DNA of 64,000 nucleotides from Ruania halotolerans (GCF_021049285.1 NZ_CP088017.1:3855380-3919379), one strand, 5' to 3'. Shown: positions 45,002 to 54,200, counted from the stretch's first letter. Numbers and translations: made by a program. The notes: generated from the letters alone by a model not told the origin.

Positions 45002-45457
45002 ATGGCAATCGCCACGAACAACCGCGTCGAACGCGCCGAACTCGAGGAGTTCCTGCGCCCCCGGCACCGTGCCATCGTGCTCACCACGAGGGCCGACGGC
45101 GGGCCGCAGCTCTCCCCGGTCACGTGCGGATTGGACGCCGAGGGCCGGCTGGTGGTCTCCACGTATCCCGAGCGTGCCAAGGCCGTGAACGTCCGTGCCC
45201 GCGGCCAGGTGGCCGCGTGCGTGCTCTCGGATGAGTGGAATGGGCCGTGGGTGCAGATCGAGGGCACCGGGGAGATCATCGACCCGCCCGACTCGGTGGA
45301 GCCGCTCGTGGACTACTACCGCGCCGTGGCCGGGGAGCACCCGGATTGGGACGAGTACCGGGAGGCGATGGTGCGCCAGGCCAAGTCTCTGCTGCGGCTC
45401 ACCATCACCCGGTGGGGCCCGATTGCCACCGGCGGCTTCCCCGCCCGCCTCGCCTGA
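45002..45457 (+). CDS. PPOX-class F420/flavin-dependent oxidoreductase
   Basis: A 151-residue split-beta-barrel protein with HRAIVLTTRADGGPQLSPVT near the N-terminus, AKAVNVRARGQVAACVL, and TRWGPIATGGFPARLA at the C-terminus. These match the Rv1155/PPOX family, which binds F420 or FMN. AAGGAG lies 5 nt before ATG and the gap to the transglutaminase gene is 2 nt, so it is part of the same operon although its role there is unclear. Confidence 0.9.
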   Translation: MAIATNNRVERAELEEFLRPRHRAIVLTTRADGGPQLSPVTCGLDAEGRLVVSTYPERAKAVNVRARGQVAACVLSDEWNGPWVQIEGTGEIIDPPDSVEPLVDYYRAVAGEHPDWDEYREAMVRQAKSLLRLTITRWGPIATGGFPARLA

Positions 45458-45552
45458 CAACACACGCGGGCGCCCGTGGATAGGACCTTGTCCGCCCCCT
45501 GAAGGTGCAGCACGAACCGAGACGTCGCGAACGCCCGTCCCTCGGTCACCTC

Positions 45553-46656
45553 TCACTCAGCTCGATGCACGTCGCTGGACCAGCCCACTGTCAAGGCTGG
45601 GTGCTCGACGCGCGGCTCAGTGATAGCACGGAGCGGGTCGAAAGTCGGATACGCAGTACGCATCATCACCGCTGCCCAGCGGACCCCGACGTCCGTCACC
45701 CGATACTCCAGCGAAGTGATGCGAGGTTCGCTCGTCTGTGGGTCCCGGGAGCCGAGCCACGACACCACCGCGACATCCTGCGGCACCCGGAGGCCGGAGG
45801 CCCTCAGGGTGGTGATCGTGTCGCTGGCGATCGCGTCGTTGTCGACGACGACAGCGGTGGCGTCGTGGCCCAGGACCTCCCGCACCGCCCGGTGGACACC
45901 CTCGGTCCGGTCCAGCGATGCGTTCGCGATCACGATCGTGTGCGCTGGAGAACGGTGCGACCACTCAGTCAGTGCGCGACGGCGTTCGACGTTGGCCACC
46001 AATTCTGCCGGCCCGAGCACCCAGACAATCGTGCGGTGTCCGCGGCGGACCAAGTGATCTACCACGAGCGCCACCCCTTCGGCATTTCGCGGGTCGACCC
46101 GTGCCATGCGGTCGTCCGGCAGGGTCACGTGCTGATCGGCCGTCAGATCATCGACGATGCAGCCGACCGCGATCCCGCTATCGACCAGGTTCCCGAGGCG
46201 GGGATCATCGCGTTCGACATCGGAAAGAAAGATGCCATCTACCCGTCGCTCGGTGACCCACTCGGTATGCTGCCGGATCTCGTCCGAGGCGCTACCGACG
46301 AGCTTGACCAGGACGTCGAAGGGCGTTCCTTTGAGGGCCAGCTGGACTCCCACGAACAGGTCAAGGAAGTACGGATCGACCGTCGCCGTCTTCGGCGTCT
46401 GGCGCACCGCCCAGCCGAGCGTTCCTGTCTGGCCACGAGAGAGTGCTTGCGCCGCCGAGTTGGGTCGCCAGCCGCGGGCTCGAGCTAGCGCCACGATCGA
46501 CTTTCGCCGCTCGGTGGACACGCCGGGCTCGCCCGACAAGGAGCGCGAGACAGTTGCCTTGCTGACGCCGGCCTCACGAGCGATGTCCTCGATGGTCGGA
46601 CGGCGACCGCGGGGTCGCCCCTCGCCCGTTCGCGCGCTCGAGCTGCGCCTACTCAT
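45553..46656 (-). CDS. LacI family transcriptional regulator
   Basis: From the ATG at 46656 (MSRRSSSARTGEGRPRGRRP) the protein has 367 residues. The helix-turn-helix is at about 20-45 (TIEDIAREAGVSKATVSRSL), the minor-groove hinge is PNSAAQALSRG, and a periplasmic-binding-protein-like effector domain follows (VDGIFLSD, RGHRTIVWVLG, DATAVVVDNDAIA). Upstream in-frame starts at 46713 (ATG) and 46740 (GTG) exist; none has a clear ribosome site. It follows the GMC gene and most likely represses the ABC operon through the palindrome at 51892-51907. Confidence 0.93.
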   Translation of the reverse strand: MSRRSSSARTGEGRPRGRRPTIEDIAREAGVSKATVSRSLSGEPGVSTERRKSIVALARARGWRPNSAAQALSRGQTGTLGWAVRQTPKTATVDPYFLDLFVGVQLALKGTPFDVLVKLVGSASDEIRQHTEWVTERRVDGIFLSDVERDDPRLGNLVDSGIAVGCIVDDLTADQHVTLPDDRMARVDPRNAEGVALVVDHLVRRGHRTIVWVLGPAELVANVERRRALTEWSHRSPAHTIVIANASLDRTEGVHRAVREVLGHDATAVVVDNDAIASDTITTLRASGLRVPQDVAVVSWLGSRDPQTSEPRITSLEYRVTDVGVRWAAVMMRTAYPTFDPLRAITEPRVEHPALTVGWSSDVHRAE

Positions 46657-46737
46657 AGCCGCCCGCGCTTGCGCCGGGGCAGGCTTTCGCTCCGACCGGT
46701 TCGTGAACGCCATCGCATGTGCCGATGGTAGGCGCAA

Positions 46738-46759
46738 CACTCACCACGCGCGGTGAGTG
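46738..46759 (-). promoter_or_regulatory. Inverted repeat between GMC and LacI genes
   Basis: CACTCACC (46738-46745) and GGTGAGTG (46752-46759) form an 8-bp inverted repeat with a 6-nt GC-rich centre, just after the GMC stop and before the regulator start. It may be a partial terminator of the transport operon or a regulator binding site; it is unlike the 51892 palindrome. Confidence 0.4.
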
Positions 46760-46762
46760 CGT

Positions 46763-48781
46763 TCAGGCGGACGCACGGGCGAAGGTTCGCGAGATGCGCA
46801 TGCTGTTCGCCAGAATAGTCAGCACCGGATTCACACCACCGTTGGTGACGTGCGTCGATCCGTCGACCACGAGCACGTTCTCGCAATCCCACAGCCGCCC
46901 CATCGGATCTGTGACGGAATGCCGCGGATCATCTCCCATTCGGCAGGTACCGGCCTGATGTTGGCCGACACTGGGTGACGGCGCTCTCACCGAGGTGGCA
47001 CGCATCGGACGCACCCGTATGGCGCCAGCGGCCGTCAGCCACTCGACCGCGGTGTCCGCCAGCCGTTCCTGCACTCGGTAGTCCTCGGTGTGTAGCGAAC
47101 CACTCAGTTCCACTATGGACCGACCGTACACGTCGGCGCGTGACCGATCGATACGCACCCGTGCCGCGGCGGTGGTGACCTCCTGGACGGGCCCCATCAC
47201 GCGGGCCATTCGAACCATCGCCGACTCCATCTCGCGCGAGGCGATCCTGGAACCTGGTTCAACCAGCCCGGTATCCAGGAGGTACCTGACGGTGTTCGCG
47301 GGCGTCGGTACGAACTCGTTGGCCAGCATGCCGCCACCAACGATGCCTGGGTTGTGATGGCGCGTATGCGTGAGAGCAACATCGGGGCCCGGCCCGACCA
47401 GATCCACCACTGGATCCTCGAACAGCGCAGTTGCTCCGCCGTAGAGGTGGCCCTGCAGGTGCCGTCCGACGTTGTCGCTATCGTTTCCCAACCCTCGAGG
47501 TGCCCCCTCCTGTGCCGAGTCGAGCAACAGCCGCGCGGTCTCGATCGCCCCGGCACCCAGCACGATGGCGTCTGCGCCGATAGTGCGCGTGCCATGGCCA
47601 ACCGGACCACTCGCACTCACGCGCACTCCGGATGCCCGCTTGCCTGTTCTGTCCAGCAGCACGCGTGTGACTTGCGCGTGTAGCGCAATGGTGAGGTTCC
47701 CCGTTCCAGCAGCCTCAGGAATCATCGTGTTGTGCGTGCCTGCTCGTGCGTTCACAGGGCACTCGAACCCCACGCACTGCGAACATCGGATACATGCGGG
47801 GCGACCGGCGTGCGGACGAGAGTTGATCAGCAGAGGAACCGGCGTCGTCGGCCACCGCAGTCGGGCGGCTCCGTTCTGCAGTAGCCGCCCGATGTGAGAC
47901 GCCGACAACGCCGGCAACCGCCACTCGGCCTTGGAACCGCTGGGCACCGCACCCGCGCCGGCTAAGCCAAGAGTTGCCTCGATCTCGTCGTAGTACGGGT
48001 CGAGGTCCTCCGTACCGATGGGCCAATCACGCAGCGCACTGCCGTCGGGCACACCATAGGTGCTCGCCATCGCAAAATCTTCCGCGGTGAACCGCCAAGC
48101 TTGGGCGCCGTAGAGGCGAGTCCCGCCGCCCAACGTCATGGCATTGTTCCCCCATCGGGGATCGTTCGCGCGCACCTGCTCCGTTCCGTCCCGCGTCGGG
48201 ACTGTGCGCTGCTCTGAGGTCGTCGAGCTTGGCCCTCCGAAACTGTATAAGCCCGCCGAGGCACGGGGCGAACGCGCGTGGTCGCCAATCAGCTCAGCAC
48301 TTCCAGGAAGGCCTCCTCGTTCGACCAAGAGCACCCGCCATCCAGCCGTGGCGAACTCACGCGCTGCGGTTCCACCGCCAGCTCCCGATCCCACGATCAC
48401 GACGTCGTAGAAGGAGTCGAGCGCCGGGAGCTCCCGACAGGCGGCGCGAACACTATCGACTTCCTCGAAGGCGTCGGACGCTATGGGCGCAGGACGCCAA
48501 CGGTCAGCCAGAAGGTGTAGTTCGGGTCCGACCACCTTCGCGCTCAACCCTTGCCGATACACGGCGTCGCCCGCCAGCGCGACCAGCGCCATGCGGAAGC
48601 CCTCGTCGTGCGGAGTACTCAGGTCCGGAAGTGCGGTCGCTCCACGCTCGGCAGCCACATCGTTCAGATATGCGCGAAGCAAGTCGCGGATGGTCGCGCG
48701 TCCCTCCGGGTCCAGCCGATCCGCAGCGATCACAGTCTGCAGCATGTGCTCAATGAGCAACTCGACGTCACTGGCCGGCAA
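46763..48781 (-). CDS. GMC family FAD-dependent oxidoreductase
   Basis: The 672-residue protein has an extra N-terminal region (about 1-120) like the small subunit of gluconate-2-dehydrogenase-type enzymes. The FAD motif is G131-x-G133-x-x-G136 in VVIVGSGAGGG. A Cys cluster follows (CIRCSQCVGFECPVNARAGT). The C-terminal GMC domain has HQAGTCRMG and VTNGGVNPVLTILANSMR. A TTG start at 48781 is chosen because GGAGG lies 5 nt upstream; it overlaps the permease by 14 nt. It would oxidise a sugar or polyol brought in by the adjacent importer. No signal peptide. Confidence 0.9.
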   Translation of the reverse strand: MPASDVELLIEHMLQTVIAADRLDPEGRATIRDLLRAYLNDVAAERGATALPDLSTPHDEGFRMALVALAGDAVYRQGLSAKVVGPELHLLADRWRPAPIASDAFEEVDSVRAACRELPALDSFYDVVIVGSGAGGGTAAREFATAGWRVLLVERGGLPGSAELIGDHARSPRASAGLYSFGGPSSTTSEQRTVPTRDGTEQVRANDPRWGNNAMTLGGGTRLYGAQAWRFTAEDFAMASTYGVPDGSALRDWPIGTEDLDPYYDEIEATLGLAGAGAVPSGSKAEWRLPALSASHIGRLLQNGAARLRWPTTPVPLLINSRPHAGRPACIRCSQCVGFECPVNARAGTHNTMIPEAAGTGNLTIALHAQVTRVLLDRTGKRASGVRVSASGPVGHGTRTIGADAIVLGAGAIETARLLLDSAQEGAPRGLGNDSDNVGRHLQGHLYGGATALFEDPVVDLVGPGPDVALTHTRHHNPGIVGGGMLANEFVPTPANTVRYLLDTGLVEPGSRIASREMESAMVRMARVMGPVQEVTTAAARVRIDRSRADVYGRSIVELSGSLHTEDYRVQERLADTAVEWLTAAGAIRVRPMRATSVRAPSPSVGQHQAGTCRMGDDPRHSVTDPMGRLWDCENVLVVDGSTHVTNGGVNPVLTILANSMRISRTFARASA

Positions 48782-49619
48782 GCGATCCTCCGATCCCGCC
48801 CAGACTGAAGTAGCGATTCAAAAATGCGAACACAACTATTGGTGGAAGCATCATCAGCACTGCGGCTGCCATCACCGGACCCCAATCCGTCGCGTTCTGC
48901 TGAAAGAAGGTCTGCAATCCGATCGGCAGCGTGAAGTTCGATGATGAGCGCAGAAATACCAATGCGATCAGATAGTCATTCCAGGCAAGCAAGAATGAGT
49001 AGATCGCCGTTGATAGGATGCCCGGCAACGAATTCCGGAGAACTACTCGAAAGAAGCTTCCGAATATCGAGCAGCCGTCCATCCATGCCGCCTCCTCGAG
49101 CGATACAGGGATACTGTCGAAGTACGCTGCCATCATCCACGTCGCCACAGTGACGGACATCGATACGTAGATGAATGTGATCCCCACCAACGAATCAACC
49201 ATTCGGAACTGCGTAAACACGATGAAGAGCGGGATCACGAAGATGATCACCGGCAAGGACTGCACAACGAAGATTCCCAACGAAAATGCCGATACGGCGC
49301 GTGAGCGGCCACGAGAGATGACGTATCCAGCCGGCGCAGCCACGAGAACCGAGATCACAGTGGCGGTGAGGGTTGCCATCAAACTGTTCTGCAACCAGGT
49401 AAGTACACCAGTATCACCCAGCACATAGGCATACGACTCCAACGTCAGCCCCGTCGTGGACGACGAGACGAGCGGTCGCATGCTGAGGTAGAACACCACA
49501 CCGATCGGGAACAGACACAGGGCAGCGAAGACACCCACCAGAACGGTCACATGCAGTCGCGGCGCGGGACGTTCATCGGCCAATGGGCGCTCGGCGGTGA
49601 CAGACTTTCGTGCGGTCAT
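48768..49619 (-). CDS. Sugar ABC transporter permease (MalG type)
   Basis: The 283-residue permease has six hydrophobic segments starting with VTVLVGVFAALCLFPIGVVF, and the EAA loop EEAAWMDGCSIFGSFFRVVL. It ends with RYFSLGGIGGSLAG, typical of MalG-like subunits. It lies 2 nt after the MalF-type gene and overlaps the GMC gene. No ATPase gene is present in the operon, so a shared ATPase is expected. Confidence 0.94.
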   Translation of the reverse strand: MTARKSVTAERPLADERPAPRLHVTVLVGVFAALCLFPIGVVFYLSMRPLVSSSTTGLTLESYAYVLGDTGVLTWLQNSLMATLTATVISVLVAAPAGYVISRGRSRAVSAFSLGIFVVQSLPVIIFVIPLFIVFTQFRMVDSLVGITFIYVSMSVTVATWMMAAYFDSIPVSLEEAAWMDGCSIFGSFFRVVLRNSLPGILSTAIYSFLLAWNDYLIALVFLRSSSNFTLPIGLQTFFQQNATDWGPVMAAAVLMMLPPIVVFAFLNRYFSLGGIGGSLAGQ

Positions 49620-49621
49620 GG

Positions 49622-50506
49622 TCAGTGCACCCTCCGGATGCTGCGGAAGAGAGCCAGCGAGATAGCAATGAGGGCTGCCGTCATCACGAACGCGATGGCG
49701 ACCCCGGTGCCCGGCTGGAACGCCTGGAACACACGGTCGTAGGCCAGCACCACCAGAGTGGTCGTGGCGTCAACCGGACCGCCCCCGGTGAGCAGGAAGA
49801 TCGTAGGAAAGTCGTTGATGGTGAACATCGACATCAGAACCCAGCTGATGTAAACCGATCGTGCCGTGAGTGGCAGCGTGATAGCAGTCAAGACTGTCCA
49901 CTTACCCGCACCGTCCAACGTTGCCGCCTCGTACACCGTGGGATCGATTCCTTCGAGTGCGGCTGACATCATCACGAACATGAATGGGAAACTGATCCAG
50001 ATCTTGAACAGGCACACGATCACCGCCGCAAGAGTCGGGTCCGCCAGGAAGAGCACATCTTCGAGCCCCACGGCCTCGAACAGCACAGGCAAGGGACTGC
50101 TCGAGGTGGCAACCAACCAGTTCCAACTCATCGTCGTCACGACCACGGGCACGATCCATGGCAGAAGCAGCAGAACCTTGAAAGTCGCTCGACCAACGAA
50201 GTAGCGCCGGAAGACCAGTCCCAGCGCATACCCGACGACCCAGCTTCCCAATACTCCCGCGACGGTGAAGATCGCGGTGAATCGCGCAGCGTTCCAGAAG
50301 CCGGGGTCGGTCAGGACAGTTCCATAGTTCTCGAGACCTACGAACGGACCCTGCTGGATCAGATTGCCTTGGTGTACGGACTGCACCGCGGCATAGAAGA
50401 CGGGATACGCGTTCACCACCGCCATCAGAACCAACGCCGGCGCAGCCAGAGCTGCAAATGTCAAGGAACGGCGGGCGGCGTTCGTGGTCCGGACTGTCGT
50501 CGTCAT
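49622..50506 (-). CDS. Sugar ABC transporter permease (MalF type)
   Basis: The 294-residue permease has an N-terminal span TFAALAAPALVLMAVVNAYP, six predicted spans in all, and the EAA loop YEAATLDGAGKWTVLTAITLP. It lies 27 nt after the binding-protein gene and 2 nt before the MalG-type gene, forming a three-component importer of the CUT1 class. Substrate probably a sugar or polyol. Confidence 0.94.
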   Translation of the reverse strand: MTTTVRTTNAARRSLTFAALAAPALVLMAVVNAYPVFYAAVQSVHQGNLIQQGPFVGLENYGTVLTDPGFWNAARFTAIFTVAGVLGSWVVGYALGLVFRRYFVGRATFKVLLLLPWIVPVVVTTMSWNWLVATSSSPLPVLFEAVGLEDVLFLADPTLAAVIVCLFKIWISFPFMFVMMSAALEGIDPTVYEAATLDGAGKWTVLTAITLPLTARSVYISWVLMSMFTINDFPTIFLLTGGGPVDATTTLVVLAYDRVFQAFQPGTGVAIAFVMTAALIAISLALFRSIRRVH

Positions 50507-50533
50507 GCTTACTTCCCAGCGGCCAGGAGCCCG

Positions 50534-51838
50534 TCAGCCCATCAGCTCTTCGATGTCAGCCTGAAGAGTCTCCAACAGCGGAAGCGCATCACTCTCACCC
50601 TGTACGACCCGCTGCACGAAGGACGCCATCGCACTACCCCCGTCCACCGAGTTCAGTGCGCCGAAGGCCTGCGGCGACTGCGCCGCAATCGTCTTGCCAA
50701 CGGGCTGCCACTCCTCGATCGACTTGACCACGTTGGGGTTCTCAGTGATCTCAGGCAGCGCTGCCACCCGCTCAGTCACCGGCAGATCGATCATGACGCC
50801 ATCGGTCCAGAACTTGTCCGTCTGGGCCGCGTACCAGGCCGCGAACTCTTCACCCGAGGCCTCGTCGGGGGTATCGGTATAGAGCATGATCGAGTTGATG
50901 TAGTACAGCGACCCGGTCAACCCGTTGGGACTCACGAGAGGGCTCGCTACCCGCACATCTTCGGCGACCTCGCCGCTCAGTACGCGGTCCAGGCCCGTCT
51001 GATGAAAGCCCATCCCCACGCGTCCGTTGGACCAGTCCGAGTCAAGGTTGTCTGCGTTGTAACTGACGCTCCGAGGATCGATGACTCCTTCGCGAACCAG
51101 TTCCAGGACAAACTCTAGAGTCTCCACGTTGGCCTCGTTGGTGACATCCGGTTCGGCGTTCTCGTTGAACAGACCACCACCATTGCTGATCATCAGTGAC
51201 ACGATCGTCTTCTGGGCATCCGTGGTGTCACTGCCGGCTGCGAGGCCGAGGCCGACGACGTCGATCTCCCGGAGTCGCTTCCCCACCTCCAAGAGTTCTG
51301 GCCAGGTCGTGGGTGGTTCGAGACCCGCATCCTGCAGAATCGACTCGCGGTACCAGAAGACCCGCAGGTCCAGGCCCCACGGGATTCCCGCGTAGCCCTG
51401 ATCGGTGTTCATGGCGTCGAGGATTCCCGGTAAGAAGTCAGCCTTCCCATCCGCCTCAAGGAGGTCGATAGCCCCGTCCGCCGGCGCGACCGTGCCTTGC
51501 TCCAGAAAGAAGAACGGCTGGAATGACGCGCCCGTGCTGACCGCCGGGCCGGTGCCCGAGGCCACCGCTGACGTGAAGGTCTGGTACCAGTTTGCCCACG
51601 GGATGGATTGATACTGGACCGGATGGAGATCCCCCGGGTCGTACTCGGCTGCGATGGTCTCCGCAACCTCGGTGTACGGCGCCCCTGTCCCCCACACCAT
51701 GTCCCAGAAGGTGAGCGATTCAAGCGAGGGCGACCCCCCGCCGTCGCAAGCCCCAAGAATCGGCGCCGCGGCAGTCGCCGCACCCAGCGCCAGGAAGTTT
51801 CGACGATTTGGACGGAAGTGTTTCGCGTCTGCGCGCAT
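50534..51838 (-). CDS. Sugar-binding lipoprotein of a CUT1 ABC importer
   Basis: The 434-residue protein from ATG 51838 has twin arginines at 12-13 in RPNRRNFLALGAATAAAP and a lipobox LGAC with the lipidated cysteine at C31. The mature part is a standard family 1 solute-binding protein (WDMVWGTGAPYTEVAETIAA, YAGIPWGLDLRVFWYRES). A longer frame to 51889 exists, but a GGAG lies upstream of the chosen ATG and the twin-arginine signal begins there. First gene of the LacI-controlled operon. Confidence 0.92.
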   Translation of the reverse strand: MRADAKHFRPNRRNFLALGAATAAAPILGACDGGGSPSLESLTFWDMVWGTGAPYTEVAETIAAEYDPGDLHPVQYQSIPWANWYQTFTSAVASGTGPAVSTGASFQPFFFLEQGTVAPADGAIDLLEADGKADFLPGILDAMNTDQGYAGIPWGLDLRVFWYRESILQDAGLEPPTTWPELLEVGKRLREIDVVGLGLAAGSDTTDAQKTIVSLMISNGGGLFNENAEPDVTNEANVETLEFVLELVREGVIDPRSVSYNADNLDSDWSNGRVGMGFHQTGLDRVLSGEVAEDVRVASPLVSPNGLTGSLYYINSIMLYTDTPDEASGEEFAAWYAAQTDKFWTDGVMIDLPVTERVAALPEITENPNVVKSIEEWQPVGKTIAAQSPQAFGALNSVDGGSAMASFVQRVVQGESDALPLLETLQADIEELMG

Positions 51839-51891
51839 GTGAGCCCGTGTCTCCTTTGATCGGTGCTGAGTCCAAGCGTCACCGATCATCT

Positions 51892-51907
51892 ACGTAACCG
51901 GTTACGT
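51892..51907. promoter_or_regulatory. LacI-type operator palindrome
   Basis: ACGTAACCGGTTACGT is a perfect 16-bp palindrome with the central CG typical of LacI/GalR operators, 53 nt upstream of the binding-lipoprotein start. The LacI-type gene closes the same operon, so autoregulated substrate induction is likely. Confidence 0.75.
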
Positions 51908-52250
51908 TCGACCCCACGAAATAATTACCGCTAGGCTAGCGACAGGTTTGCGGTTCGTCAATACGCCGCGCCGCAGCCCCCGAGAGACCCCCTTGCCGCA
52001 CCTTTCGCCGACACGCCCGGTAACGGGACGAGCCGTTGGCACACGCTCGACAACCCGCACACGGGACGCGCCCCGGAAGGCCGACGAACGCGGCGCCACG
52101 CAAGGCGCTATGGCTGCACCACGCCCTACAGCCGACGACGACGCGCGCGCTGCGCACTGCGTCGACGACCCCGAGTGCACGCCCATCTGACAACCCGAAA
52201 CGCGCGCCCGCGCCCGCCAGTACCGAGCCGACCGATCGTCGGCGGATCGT
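51908..52250. other. Intergenic stretch without a supported gene
   Basis: Short open frames on both strands here are Arg/Pro-rich and look like noise of high-GC DNA. I see no RNA gene, hairpin terminator or repeat apart from the operator at its left end. It presumably contains the promoter of the transport operon. Confidence 0.5.
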
Positions 52251-52658
52251 TCACTCTGCCTCAGCGACGGCGAGTTGCCAGTTGACCCCGAACCGGTCCT
52301 GCACCCAGCCGAACGGGCCGAACCCGTAGTCGTCGAGCGGCATGTGCTCTCGCCCACCCGCGGCCAAAGCGGTAAAGATCCGCTGCTGCTCTTCGCTCGA
52401 CGGGCAGTCGACCCAAACGGAGACCGCAGGAGTGAAGTCCCATTCATGCGTGATCGCACTGTCGCTGCACCGGAATTTCTGCCCGGCAACGATGAACTCA
52501 GCCAGCAGGACGGTGCCCTCACCCCCGGGATCATCTGCACTACGGCGCTGGTCAGACAGGACGCGACCATCGTCGAAGAGGTCGACGTAGGTGCTCATTG
52601 CATCGGCGGCACTGGGGCCGGTAGCGGGTTGGAAGGTGAGGAACGGCACGGCCTGCAT
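52251..52658 (-). CDS. VOC family (PhnB-like) protein
   Basis: The 135-residue protein starts MQAVPFLTFQPATGPSAADA and carries the PhnB/3-demethylubiquinone-9-methyltransferase-like pattern: VLLAEFIVAGQKFRCSDSA, FTPAVSVWVDCPSSEEQQ, PLDDYGFGPFGWVQDRFGVN. These proteins form dimers of beta-alpha-beta-beta-beta modules. Metal ligands of true glyoxalases are not all obvious, so the reaction is unknown. Its upstream region has a perfect inverted repeat at 52716-52735. Confidence 0.9.
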   Translation of the reverse strand: MQAVPFLTFQPATGPSAADAMSTYVDLFDDGRVLSDQRRSADDPGGEGTVLLAEFIVAGQKFRCSDSAITHEWDFTPAVSVWVDCPSSEEQQRIFTALAAGGREHMPLDDYGFGPFGWVQDRFGVNWQLAVAEAE

Positions 52659-52715
52659 ACGAGAAGACTCCGATCAGTTGACGAGGAACGGGCGATACGA
52701 CCCACGAACACGTTA

Positions 52716-52735
52716 GGCAAGTCGATACTTGCCTG
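52716..52735. promoter_or_regulatory. Inverted repeat upstream of the VOC gene
   Basis: AGGCAAGT (52716-52723) and ACTTGCCT (52728-52735) form a perfect 8-bp inverted repeat around CGAT, 58 nt upstream of the VOC start. The shape suits a dimeric repressor of TetR, ArsR or HxlR type; no such gene is adjacent. Confidence 0.45.
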
Positions 52736-52832
52736 TCAAGAGATCGACACCGCTCATCGGCCAACAGTCCGCGCCCATCGAGCCGCTCCGTGGCAGTGCA
52801 CTATCCGTGCGTGCGGGCCACCGCAGCGCGTC

Positions 52833-54137
52833 TCACGAGAGCGAATGCGTGGCAGTGAACACCCCTGCCGGATCCATGCGTGCCTTGACGGCTCGGAGCC
52901 GTTCGAGGGTGGCTGGCGGGTACATCGCGGCGGTGATCTCGGGGCCATGGTCGAGGGAGAAGTTGCCGTAGATCCCGTGGCCACGGCCGAGCGCGCCCGC
53001 CTGCGCCTCTCGGACGCCGGCGATCGCTTCCTCGGGCGCATCTGGGGGCAGCAGGGTGTTAACCACGGCCAGCACCTTGGCGTCACGGTGGGCGAAGGCC
53101 GTTTCCTCGGCACTGATCCGGCCGAAGGCACCACCAAGCCCGCGCAGCAGCATCATCGTCGGCGCATCGCCCGCAGCCAGTGCGGCGAGGCTGTCCATCG
53201 TCTCGGCTGCCAGGCCGCGCAGCATCCGGTTCGCGCTGACGAAGGTCACCGGAATGTCGTCCGGCGGCGGTGGGCCGAGCAGGTCCTGATACGCGCAGGG
53301 TTCGATGCTCTGTGAGCGCAGGCCCTCAACTGCGAGCAGCGGCGCAACCAGCTCGCGCGCCTGTTCCTGAGTCCCGTCCATCACCAGGTAGACCATCCCG
53401 CCGGCCGGGAACTGCGGGCTGATGGCAGGCATCACGGCGAGCGTCGAATTCACCGCGTCGGGTGCGTCGGCCATCACCTCCCACCACGCCTGCATCAGCG
53501 CGCGGGTCGCCGATGGCTCGTAGGTGAGCTCGGCATGCACCAGCGCCGGGGCGGGCGCCGCCTCGACGCAAAACCGCGTGACGACGCCGAAGTTCCCGCC
53601 ACCACCGCGCAGCGCCCAGAACAGCTCCGGATCTTCGTCGGCGCTGACCGTGCGGATCGCACCGTCCGCAGTGACCAGCTCGATCTGCCGGACCGCGTCA
53701 ATCGCCAGCCCATGACTGCGAACCAACCATCCGATACCGCCGCCAAGTGCCAGTCCTCCGACCCCCACGGCCCCGGTGTCCCCCGACGTGATCACCAGGT
53801 CGTACGGCGCGAGCGCCTCAGCCACCTGCTCCCACCGTGCGCCGGCCCCGAGCCACACGGTCGTTCCGGAGATATCAATCTCATCCAGAGCCGAGAGGTC
53901 GATCAGCGCCCCGTCCGCACACGGGGCGCTCCCGTGTCCACCCGAGCGGACCCGGATAGCGAGGCCGGCAGTCGTACAGGCACTGACGGCGGCAGCTACC
54001 TCGCCGGTGGTGCGAGGCCGGAGCACCACCTCAGGCGTGGAGGCGACTCGAAAGAGGTGAGCGCCGGCGTCGTACTCGGGCGTTCCTGGGAAATGAGCGA
54101 TAGGCGCGACGGAGGCGGGCAGGTCGATGATCGGCAT
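52833..54137 (-). CDS. FAD-binding berberine-bridge-type oxidoreductase
   Basis: The 434-residue protein has the PCMH FAD domain with IRVRSGGHG (H68 is the probable covalent FAD attachment) and GVGGLALGGGIGWLVRSHGL. The BBE C-terminal block is YGNFSLDHGPEITAAMYPP...VKARMDPAGVFTATHSL. The second attachment cysteine of bicovalent enzymes is absent (TGAVGVGG instead of C-x-x-V-G), so it is probably monocovalent. It has no signal peptide. Substrate unknown; sugar or alcohol oxidation is typical. Confidence 0.9.
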   Translation of the reverse strand: MPIIDLPASVAPIAHFPGTPEYDAGAHLFRVASTPEVVLRPRTTGEVAAAVSACTTAGLAIRVRSGGHGSAPCADGALIDLSALDEIDISGTTVWLGAGARWEQVAEALAPYDLVITSGDTGAVGVGGLALGGGIGWLVRSHGLAIDAVRQIELVTADGAIRTVSADEDPELFWALRGGGGNFGVVTRFCVEAAPAPALVHAELTYEPSATRALMQAWWEVMADAPDAVNSTLAVMPAISPQFPAGGMVYLVMDGTQEQARELVAPLLAVEGLRSQSIEPCAYQDLLGPPPPDDIPVTFVSANRMLRGLAAETMDSLAALAAGDAPTMMLLRGLGGAFGRISAEETAFAHRDAKVLAVVNTLLPPDAPEEAIAGVREAQAGALGRGHGIYGNFSLDHGPEITAAMYPPATLERLRAVKARMDPAGVFTATHSLS

Positions 54138-54200
54138 GACGCCACTGTGGCATGAGCCACTGACACGCCCCCAGGGATTTCTCCGGGGCCGTGGGTGCGT

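Noticed and set aside
45458-45552. A terminator between the PPOX and LacI genes
   Set aside because: Only short GC-rich self-complementary bits are visible, with no stem long enough to support a call.
46814-46850. A further copy of the GTGGTGTGGATCCGGTGC-like repeat
   Set aside because: The match lies in the GMC gene and is explained by codons for its conserved T-N-G-G-V-N-P-V-L motif, so the similarity is probably chance.
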